From Anastatus disparis (taxonomy: Eukaryota; Arthropoda; Insecta; Hymenoptera; Eupelmidae), in assembly GCA_017163975.1 (NCBI GenBank), contig JAFFSR010000090.1:131501-195500 (forward strand): 64,000 nt of DNA, read 5' to 3'. Below the pieces are notes generated by a model. The model was not told the DNA's origin. It did no database searches and saw only the letters and a program-made list of their open reading frames with translations. Shown here piece after piece: positions 57,901 to 64,000 of the stretch. Positions within the stretch are counted from its first letter, which is position 1. Each line of letters opens with the position of its first letter. The position numbers were made by a program, and so were the translations under genes.

Positions 57901-58215
57901 ATTTATATACTGATATGATGTGTTATAAGAATCTGTATTTTACTATAAATATTGCCTCGGCTGATTCTTTAAATATGTGCTTTTTTAGGACCAGGTAGCG
58001 ACAAATTGAAAGCCCAATTCTGTTATAATTTAATAAGTTTTCGATGAGTTATTAAGAGTATGTGTGCTTAAATGATGTTTCAAAGAAAACTTTATTATAG
58101 CTGAAATATGACCGTGGAAAATTCTTTGAATACATGCATTTTCTGAAGGAAAAAAGCTGCAAATTATAAGCCTATTTCTGTTAGAAACCAATATTTGACA
58201 AATTGTTATAATTTT
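54960..58215 (+). repeat. ~157-bp tandem satellite
   Basis: Repeated units contain AATAAGTTTTTGACGAGTTA, TTAAGGGTATGTGTGCTTAA, CTGTATTGTAGCCGAAATAT and AAATGTATGCATTTTTCGAA. The GAGTTATTAAGGG landmark lies near 54984, 55298, 55454, 55603, 55761 and, after the nested element, 57108, 57260 and 57417, a step of about 150-158 bp. Copies differ considerably. The foldback element at 55782 splits the array. Short ORFs here are repeat artefacts. Confidence 0.85.
55782..56962. mobile_element. Nested foldback element, 1.18 kb, ~310-bp arms
   Basis: The left end CACGGTAAAAAGTAGGCACG and the right end ATGCCTACTTCTTTCCGTG pair. The arms also match over TTGCATGGCGTATTGACG / CACGCCAATACGTCGTGCAAA and AGAACGATGCAATAAG / CTTATTGCATCGTTCT. 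The host repeat (GGGTATGTGTGCTTAAATG) is split at TATG/TGCTTAA, giving a 2-4-bp duplication at most. Because both arms hold the same sequence inverted, mirror ORFs appear (55767-56075 minus, 56729-56998 plus). These share residues such as DGACT and ANQHQIQ but no domain is recognised. The loop (56100-56640) is AT-rich. Confidence 0.85.
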
Positions 58216-58847
58216 TTTCACTGTTCACGGTTCGCCTAAAGGAAGTTTGAATAAAAATGTTTTGTTGCCTCAAAATTCATTTTGATTATGATTTTTAGAT
58301 ATCTTAAACATATTTTGACATACTTTTTAAAATCAATTTACGTGGCCGATTCATAAAAAGTTAAGTTTAAATGAACAAATATTGTTTTATTAGGCAACAT
58401 TATTGTAAATATATAAATAGAAATAACAAATAAGTAAATAACTATCCCCCATTTATTTTATATCACCTGTATGTTAAAAACATTTATTTACGGTATTAAT
58501 ATGCATTAAATCTATAATTATAAAACGACTGATATATATAATTACTTAAGAAATGAAAAATAATATATATAAAGCTAGAAAATTTTTTCCATAACTACAA
58601 TCTTAAAGTTCGATATATTCTCACCTAATTCATTGTATACAAATAAAATAAACATTGAAAAGGTTACAGCTAACAGTACTCGATACTATTTATTATTTAT
58701 AATATAAAGATCATATGTAAATACAATTTGTGGAATTTAAAGTGATATATAATCTTAAAGAAAATTTAGTATAGCATTTGACTTCGCGCAGCAACGTTCG
58801 TTCAATTTATTTAATTTCATTCAATTTAAAAATAGTGATTGTCAAAT

Positions 58848-59092
58848 ATGAACTTGCAAAGTGATTCGGCCAGAACTCACGAACAAAATCGGCATGATAT
58901 GTGTTTGATGTGTAAAAGGAAGCCGAAAAAAAGCATTATAAAACTACAGGTAAAATAGGAACTCAAATCAAATTGTTATTTCCTGATTTTAATGAGATGG
59001 ATTCGCGTTTACCTGCTGTAGTTTGTGGTGCTTGTAGGCTTAAAATTACAAGAGCTAATATGAATACAATTAATTGCAAGGAATTGAAAGGC
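58848..59092 (+). pseudogene. N-terminal cysteine-pair segment of an unrecognised protein
   Basis: An ATG at 58848 begins MNLQSDSARTHEQNRHDMCL and reads CLMCKRKPKK. At an A-rich run near 58925-58932 the frame changes, then LLFPDFNEMDSRLPAVVCGA and CRLKITRANMNTINC follow. Two CxxC pairs about 45 residues apart suggest a zinc-binding module. The segment ends at TTGCAAGGAATTGAAAGGCA, the same 25-bp sequence that borders the PLE at 60192 and 62145. It is on the plus strand, opposite to the related gene part that adjoins it, so the locus is rearranged. An alternative is an exon ending at CTACAG|GTAAAA (58949) instead of a frameshift. Confidence 0.5.
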
Positions 59093-59094
59093 AA

Positions 59095-59340
59095 TAACTT
59101 TTTACAATTTCGAAATCCAATGAATGCACTTCAAAAAATTCATCCAAACTATGAGACTTTTGAAAATTTTTTTCTCGGGTATAAGGCTCAATAATATTTC
59201 GTGAACATGTTTTTTTTCTTATAAATTTAGAAAAATCACGTATCTGACGATCAGATAAATTTGAATCATTCTGCAAATCACATAAATCATTAGACGATAT
59301 TTGGTGTATTTGTTTTTTTCTTTTGCATTTACGATACTAT
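59095..59340 (-). pseudogene. C-terminal part of the cysteine-rich protein, left copy
   Basis: Minus-strand frame with CDLQNDSNLSDRQIRDFSKF, then TCSRNIIEPYTREKN and HSLDEFFEVHSLDFEI. The first 30 residues recur in the right arm (62690-62770, another frame). The LS-D-x-Q-x5-F-x2-FIR pattern looks like a small helical domain. Separated from the rest of its gene by the TTAA MITE. Confidence 0.5.
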
Positions 59341-59734
59341 TTAAGAGCAGGCCGGATTCGCTGTCCTTGTCTAATTGGCATTTTTGTTATTTACTCAAGT
59401 ATTAATCGGTGTATCTGCAAATTGAAGGTTATGCGCAATAGATATTATTATTACAAATATTTATGCACAAGAAAAAAAAAAATCTACCGATTTGTTTTTG
59501 AGAAAAGTAAGGAACGCCGAAGTAAAAGATTATGTTTATAATATTTTCGCGTTCCTTACTTTTCTCAAAAACAAAGCGATAGATTTTTTTTTTCTTGTGC
59601 ATAAATATTTGTAATAATAATATCTATTGCGCATAACCTTCAATTTGCAGATACACCGATTAATACTTGAGTAAATAACAAACAACTCAATTGTTACTCG
59701 GTCGGTATCAGGTTCTACTCCGGCCTGCCGTTAA
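59341..59734. mobile_element. TTAA-flanked foldback MITE, 394 bp, inside the left gene copy
   Basis: TTAA at 59341-59344 and 59731-59734. Ends GAGCAGGCCGGATTCGCTGT and CTCCGGCCTGCCG pair. The arms (~190 bp) are nearly perfect, centre near 59545. The inverted gene copy in the right arm has an unbroken ACTATTAAATAGTATC with a single TTAA at 62629-62632, proving insertion and the TTAA duplication. Confidence 0.92.
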
Positions 59735-60124
59735 TAGTTTACCACGCTGTTGCGATGGAGATAGTGCAAGATTCGTCCTTTCTGCTTTGTCATTTAATTT
59801 ATTTTCAACTTTCCTTTTGACTAATAATTTAGAAATCAAATGTCCACTTTGCTTTGGAGTTTTGATGCCTTCTTGAACATTTTTTAGGAATGTTGTTGAA
59901 GTACATTTATGACTTGTACCTTTAGCTATTAAAGTTAAACAATTCGAACATCGCCTACTAGTCTTCTTCAGTGGTTTGCGAGATTCCTTTTTTTTAGTAT
60001 TAACAATTTCAAAACTTCTTTGTCTGGATCTAATTTCATTACATAAAGTACAGCCACACTCTTTATCTGACTTTGAAGTACTGCGCGTTTTCATTTTTAA
60101 ATGATATTTTGAGTAGTCTGGCAT
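59735..60124 (-). pseudogene. Cysteine-rich protein of unknown function, left copy
   Basis: Starts MPDYSKYHLKMKTRSTSKS at 60124. It has CGCTLCNEIRSRQ (CxC-x2-C), RRCSNCLTLIAKGTSHKC (C-x2-C ... H-x-C, a likely zinc site), a basic middle (KKKESRKPLKKTSRR) and LALSPSQQRGKL. The deduced sequence is identical to the right-arm copy over about 130 residues. It is cut by the MITE, so the last residues before 59708 are MITE-derived. The family is not recognised. Zinc-binding and basic character suggest nucleic-acid binding (inference). Confidence 0.55.
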
Positions 60125-60274
60125 CTGAAGTGAACTTTTTAAACTTGTATTCTTATTATTGTTTAAGATGCTACCAACAGTAAATAAAATATATTAATTG
60201 CAAGGAATTGAAAGGCAATAACTGCTCAAAGTATCAGTAAATTTTGTTTATTGAATCCTTATAAAAAACATTTA

Positions 60275-60314
60275 GTCGACGTTTCGCTTCTTTTTTTATA
60301 GAAGCCTTTCAAAG
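60275..60314 (-). ncRNA. Hammerhead-like hairpin motif in PLE end (degenerate)
   Basis: The minus strand reads CTTTGAAAGGCTTC, a short loop, GAAGCGAAACGTCGAC. A stem followed by GAAAC and GTC resembles the hammerhead core, but the CTGANGA box is altered. The inverted partner is at 62050-62088 (plus). Confidence 0.3.
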
Positions 60315-60814
60315 ACAATCTGAAACAATACTCCTTGTTAAAAATCAACATTACATGGCGTCAATAACATTCAAATATAATTTTTTTACCCTTAGTTTAC
60401 AATGTTCGAAACACATAATAACTTGCGTAAAATCTAATTACAATTAGTTAAAAATTTGATTTGTACTTCTAATAATCATGTCTTTTACTTTATATTTTGT
60501 CTTTTAAATAGAATTTAATTAATAACGTTGTTTTTATTGTGAAATATATACCAGAAAGGTACTCGTCAAACAATTTAAAGTACAATGGCGCAACACAGTA
60601 AACAGAGATAGTTTTCATGACGATCGGTCCGTGAGTACCATAGGGTCAGGGAACTCACGTACATTACAGTATGTATGAAGAGAGCATGGGGTACAAATTT
60701 GAATTCGTTACATCTGAAAATGGTTACATCAAGACACACTGTGAAAAAATGTTACTATTTTATAATATTAATATCTAATTATGTACATATAAATAAAAAA
60801 CATTGAAAATAGAA

Positions 60815-61912
60815 TTATAAAAGTTTTTTTATAAAAGATTTGAAAATTTGATTTAAATTTTGTGTGTCTTGCATTCTATTACAATTGTTACTATTTTTTA
60901 TTATAAAAACCATTTCTGTGAATAAACGCTTGTAATAATTTTTTTCCTGACTAAGAACGTTGTTTTTAGAAATGTTAAAATCAAAATTGTGACCAGTGGT
61001 TTTGCAATGTTGAAAAGGACCTGACCTATCTTTTTTCAGTCTCACATTAGCACAATGTTCTTTAAACCTAATATCCAATCTGCGTTCAGATTGTCCAATG
61101 TATTTTGTATTACAATCTTTGCAATGTAAGCAGTACACAACACTAGTTTTTAATTCAATAGGAATACAATCCTTTCCTAACATGTTATTACAATATAACT
61201 TATTGATGCTTTTAAAAATTATGTGAAGATTGTATTTTTTTGTAATGGAAGTGAGAGGTTTTTCTAATGCTTTATGGAAAGGAAGCACAACTATGTTTTT
61301 AGAATTAATTCCATTAGAAGTTGTTATATTATCATTAGTATTTATTAATTTTTTTAAATGTTTTATTCTATTATTCATGTGATGGTTGATGAAAGCCGGT
61401 GGGTAATTGTTTTCAATTAGAACTTGTTTAATGTAATTAAAATTTTCATTATGGAACATTTCATCAGATAGTTTGAGGCATTTATTCACAAGACTGTAAA
61501 CAATGGCTATTTTTTGAGAATTTGGACCGTGTGAAAGATAATTCAAATAATTGTTGGAATGAGTGGGTTTTCTGTACCAATTGGTTAACAACTTGTTGTC
61601 ATTGAAAATAATTTTAGTGTCAAGAAAATTTATAGAGGATTCAGAAGGTATTTCACAAGTGAATTGTATGTGACTGTCATAAGAATTGAAAACATTCAGA
61701 ATCTCATTGATCAGGTCGGTTTTCACACATAACAAGCAGTCATCGACATACCTATAATAAAATTTGACACTATCGCCACAGATATTTAAGCAATGAGACT
61801 CTAAATCTTGCATAACCGGATCAGAAATGATGGGGCTCATGGGGCTACCCATTGCAGAGCCAAAAATTTGACAATAAACTTTGTTGTTGAAAGTAAAATA
61901 ATTATTATGCAT
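60815..61912 (-). CDS. Penelope reverse transcriptase with GIY-YIG endonuclease, 5'-truncated
   Basis: A 365-residue open frame. RT motifs: GSAMGSPMSP (about 18-27) and the catalytic YRYVDDCLLC (YVDD at 55-58), then NFLDTKI and NWYRKPTHSNNYLN, the thumb/linker pattern typical of PLEs. A linker precedes the endonuclease: SVVYCLHC with CKDC (264-267), KYIGQSERRLDIRFKEHC (YIG 271-273 and conserved arginines), and the catalytic-type Glu in FTEMVFI (~333). The frame is still open upstream of the first ATG to the inverted segment near 61980, so N-terminal RT motifs including the first catalytic Asp are missing. It cannot be a complete polymerase. The rest is unbroken, implying recent activity. GIY-YIG nicks the target for priming. 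Confidence 0.92.
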   Translation of the reverse strand: MHNNYFTFNNKVYCQIFGSAMGSPMSPIISDPVMQDLESHCLNICGDSVKFYYRYVDDCLLCVKTDLINEILNVFNSYDSHIQFTCEIPSESSINFLDTKIIFNDNKLLTNWYRKPTHSNNYLNYLSHGPNSQKIAIVYSLVNKCLKLSDEMFHNENFNYIKQVLIENNYPPAFINHHMNNRIKHLKKLINTNDNITTSNGINSKNIVVLPFHKALEKPLTSITKKYNLHIIFKSINKLYCNNMLGKDCIPIELKTSVVYCLHCKDCNTKYIGQSERRLDIRFKEHCANVRLKKDRSGPFQHCKTTGHNFDFNISKNNVLSQEKNYYKRLFTEMVFIIKNSNNCNRMQDTQNLNQIFKSFIKKLL

Positions 61913-62239
61913 AATGAATTTAATACAATCTAAAAATTTTGTAAGAGAAAGGTTTATTTTATTGTATAGAAGATTAAAAAAAATTATATTTGAATGTTAT
62001 TGACGCCATGTAATGTTGATTTTTAACAAGGAGTATTGTTTCAGATTGTCTTTGAAAGGCTTCTATAAAAAAAGAAGCGAAACGTCGACTAAATGTTTTT
62101 TATAAGGATTCAATAAACAAAATTTACTGATACTTTGAGCAGTTATTGCCTTTCAATTCCTTGCAATTAATATATTTTATTTACTGTTGGTAGCATCTTA
62201 AACAATAATAAGAATACAAGTTTAAAAAGTTCACTTCAG

Positions 62240-62775
62240 ATGCCAGACTACTCAAAATATCATTTAAAAATGAAAACGCGCAGTACTTCAAAGTCAGATA
62301 AAGAGTGTGGCTGTACTTTATGTAATGAAATTAGATCCAGACAAAGAAGTTTTGAAATTGTTAATACTAAAAAAAAGGAATCTCGCAAACCACTGAAGAA
62401 GACTAGTAGGCGATGTTCGAATTGTTTAACTTTAATAGCTAAAGGTACAAGTCATAAATGTACTTCAACAACATTCCTAAAAAATGTTCAAGAAGGCATC
62501 AAAACTCCAAAGCAAAGTGGACATTTGATTTCTAAATTATTAGTCAAAAGGAAAGTTGAAAATAAATTAAATGACAAAGCAGAAAGGACGAATCTTGCAC
62601 TATCTCCATCGCAACAGCGTGGTAAACTATTAAATAGTATCGTAAATGCAAAAGAAAAAAACAAATACACCAAATATCGTCTAATGATTTATGTGATTTG
62701 CAGAATGATTCAAATTTATCTGATCGTCAGATACGTGATTTTTCTAAATTTATAAGAAAAAAAAACATTTTCATT
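62240..62775 (+). pseudogene. Cysteine-rich protein of unknown function, right copy
   Basis: Starts MPDYSKYHLKMKTRSTSKS. The same CGCTLC and CSNC ... HKC cysteine pattern as the left copy continues past LSPSQQRGKLL without the MITE. The open frame runs to 62755, but its last ~35 residues (KYRLMIYVICRMIQIYL) are out of phase. The conserved continuation (DLCDLQNDSNLSDRQIRDFS) is in the neighbouring frame from about 62680, so a 1-base change near the A-run at 62650-62660 broke the gene. After KFIRKK it is cut off by unrelated sequence. It retains less of the C-terminus than the left copy. Confidence 0.55.
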
Positions 62776-62995
62776 TAAACCCAAGTTTCTATAAATCTGC
62801 CACGTAAAGTAATTTTAAAAAGTATGTTAAAATATGTTTAAGATGTATAAAGATCATAATCAAAATGAATTTTGAGGCAACAACACATTTTTAATGAGAA
62901 TAATACTCTCCACAAAAATCCAATAAATTTTAAATAATCAAACACAGAGAGAGAAGGCCAAAAAATTAAAACAAAAACAATTTTTTAATTTAGTT

Positions 62996-63034
62996 GCAAC
63001 GTTTCGTCAACATGGTTTCGTTGACCTCTTCAGG
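62996..63034 (-). ncRNA. Hammerhead-ribozyme-like motif of Penelope type
   Basis: The minus strand reads CCTGAAGAGGTCAAC, loop, GTTGACGAAACGTTGC. CTGAAGA fits the CUGANGA core, GTCAAC/GTTGAC forms helix II, and GAAAC follows. Hammerhead motifs are documented in PLE terminal repeats. An extra G between core and helix II and an unclear helix III leave activity uncertain. Confidence 0.4.
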
Positions 63035-63210
63035 CTAAAATAAAGAATTTATTTGAATAAATAACAAAATTTTTTATAAATAAATTTTAAATACAAAAAT
63101 ATAACCAATATACAGAGCACGCACCACAAAACAAATCAAAAAATTACAATAAGTGAGAGTATAACTCACATCGTCAAGTGTACACATTAAAGCAACCGCC
63201 TCTATTTATA

Positions 63211-63558
63211 TTACCCACTATGTTTACCTATACATTCAATAATATGACTGTATATACCTGACAAAGCCAACGTATCAGATTTTAAATTGATAGAATCTTT
63301 ATAGCTATTAATGAATATCATTTCTGAAATTCTTCTTTTCATATAATTTGATTCTCGATCAAGAATCTTAACGTTGTCCCAATCAAAAGTATGTTCAAAA
63401 TTTACAATATGCTGAGAAACGACAGTATTTTTATTTTTATAATTAATATGTTCTTTAATGCGAGTCTTTAAACATCTTTTTGACTCACCAACGTAGCATG
63501 CAGAACATGATTTACAATCGAATTTGTAAACAATTCCAGCAGAATCATATTTTGACAT
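63211..63558 (-). CDS. GIY-YIG endonuclease domain of a second Penelope element
   Basis: A 115-residue frame beginning MSKYDSAGIVYKFDCKSC. It has GIVY at 8-11, the PLE-specific CKSC pair at 15-18, CYVGESKRCLKTRIKEH (YVG 22-24, with arginines) and ISEMIFINSY with the metal-binding-type Glu near 79. It is clearly different in sequence from the endonuclease at 60815, so it is from another PLE lineage. The RT is absent upstream, so this is a heavily 5'-truncated copy. The true upstream frame may extend to about 63600. Confidence 0.88.
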   Translation of the reverse strand: MSKYDSAGIVYKFDCKSCSACYVGESKRCLKTRIKEHINYKNKNTVVSQHIVNFEHTFDWDNVKILDRESNYMKRRISEMIFINSYKDSINLKSDTLALSGIYSHIIECIGKHSG

Positions 63559-63698
63559 TTTATCTTTGCCAAGCTTTATTATATTGTTTAATTTTTTGTT
63601 AAGTATAGGTCTTGTAACAATATTAAAATTCCTTAAAGTTTTATTAACTATATTATTAACAACACATTTTTATTTAAACTACCTTTAGGTGAACCGTG

Positions 63699-64000
63699 CC
63701 ACGTACCTCAGCTAAAGCATGAATGGTAGCACTAGTGAATGTGATTGTGTGAGTGAAAAAGTCAGACAGTAGAAACAGAATGGACAAACGTAATGGACTG
63801 TAGACTAAGACAGACCTGCAACGGTGAAGTAATGCTAACGCAGTTCTACGTTGTAGGCGGACCGAGGTGAATGTTACCGCCCTCCTGAGTGCGCATCGAT
63901 GGCATCTTCTCGCCAGCGATTCGCACTCAGGAGAGACGGGGGTTTAGACGGTCCCCTTCGTCCTGGATGCCCTGGGGGTGATTTGAGGTACTAATTGTGG
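63699..64000. other. GC-richer edge sequence with a hairpin
   Basis: Composition differs from the rest. CTCCTGAGTGCGCATCG (63882-63898) and CGATTCGCACTCAGGAG (63920-63935) form an imperfect stem. No ORF or RNA family is recognised. The feature is likely to continue past the window. Confidence 0.5.

Larger units (their letters stand above)
60190..62175 (-). mobile_element. Penelope-like element with inverted terminal segments
   Basis: The central RT/endonuclease gene is flanked by inverted ~190-bp segments (60190-60390 and 61976-62175). Both include TTTGAGCAGTTATTGCC / GGCAATAACTGCTCAAA and the GTCGACGTTTCGCTTC motif. PLE copies are known to carry terminal repeats (pLTRs) in direct or inverted order and to be 5' truncated; this copy fits. 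The interior outside the ORF (60390-60810) is AT-rich. Confidence 0.75.
62896..63657 (-). mobile_element. Second Penelope fragment flanked by ~14-bp direct repeats
   Basis: AACAACACATTTTTA occurs just before (near 62883) and again just after (near 63658) this segment, as expected of target duplication. The outer foldback arm resumes after it (TTTAAACTACCTTTAGG). The segment carries the PLE endonuclease (63211-63558) and, at its 3' end, the hammerhead-like motif at 62996. Confidence 0.7.
58226..63698. mobile_element. Composite inverted-repeat structure, 5.5 kb, around a Penelope element
   Basis: The left end CACGGTTCGCCTAAAGGAAG corresponds to the complement of the right end (TACCTTTAGGTGAACCGTG). 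Inside, TTTTGTTGCCTCAAAATTC to ACGTGGC on the left mirrors 62795-62890 on the right. Then inverted copies of a cysteine-rich gene (59095-60124 minus; 62240-62770 plus) lead to inverted PLE ends (60190-60390; 61976-62175). Unique central sequence is 60390-61976. Insertions in single arms (a TTAA MITE at 59341, a PLE fragment at 62896) postdate the inversion. Most likely a DNA transposon or foldback structure that captured, or was invaded by, a Penelope element. Confidence 0.7.

Overview
The window is AT-rich, intron-and-repeat style eukaryotic DNA, almost certainly from an arthropod and most likely an insect. The evidence is a Ty3/gypsy element of the CsRn1/Kabuki type (CHCC Gag knuckle, TGGTGACCCCGA primer site), a second gypsy-like Gag/protease relic, two Penelope-like (PLE) fragments, non-LTR relics, many foldback MITEs and several satellites. 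No rRNA, tRNA, CRISPR or operon-like structure was seen, and no complete intact host gene. The species cannot be named from the sequence alone.

Layout. 1-13135 is a satellite block. An 82-bp monomer carrying a conserved GAGCGACAAA box forms 163-, 327- and 655-bp higher orders, joined to a 302-bp satellite. The orientation flips twice, near 2.25 kb and at 8447, giving a roughly 10.8-kb palindrome. 13.2-19.96 kb holds smaller satellites (109, 101 and 151 bp), a non-LTR 3' relic, a MITE and a foldback element filled with minisatellite. 19996-20287 is the best candidate host coding segment, a terminal exon followed by a poly(A) signal. 20.3-32.8 kb is AT-rich DNA packed with inverted-repeat elements, many bounded by TTAA (piggyBac-like). 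34.26-36.25 kb is a GC-richer, promoter/LTR-like segment with a TATA box, reiterated motifs and AATAAA signals. 37.8-39.7 kb is a broken minus-strand gypsy-like Gag/protease.

41909-51770 is a full-length 9.86-kb LTR retrotransposon. Its LTRs differ at 4 of 310 bases and it has a 4-bp ATAT target duplication, PBS and PPT. Gag, protease, RT/RNase H and integrase are recognisable but interrupted by stops and frameshifts. Its 3' part carries a nested 1.1-kb TIR element and a leucine-rich-repeat-like coding remnant. The element interrupted a minus-strand non-LTR ORF1-like gene (51795-52202).

54.96-58.2 kb is a 157-bp tandem array with a 1.18-kb foldback element inside it. 58226-63698 is a composite inverted-repeat structure. 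Two inverted copies of an unrecognised cysteine-rich gene flank a Penelope RT/GIY-YIG gene. A TTAA MITE interrupts one copy, and a second Penelope fragment flanked by direct repeats lies in the other arm.

The common theme is mirror-image architecture at every scale, from 90-bp MITEs to a 10-kb palindrome. Most apparent short ORFs are by-products of this repeat structure.
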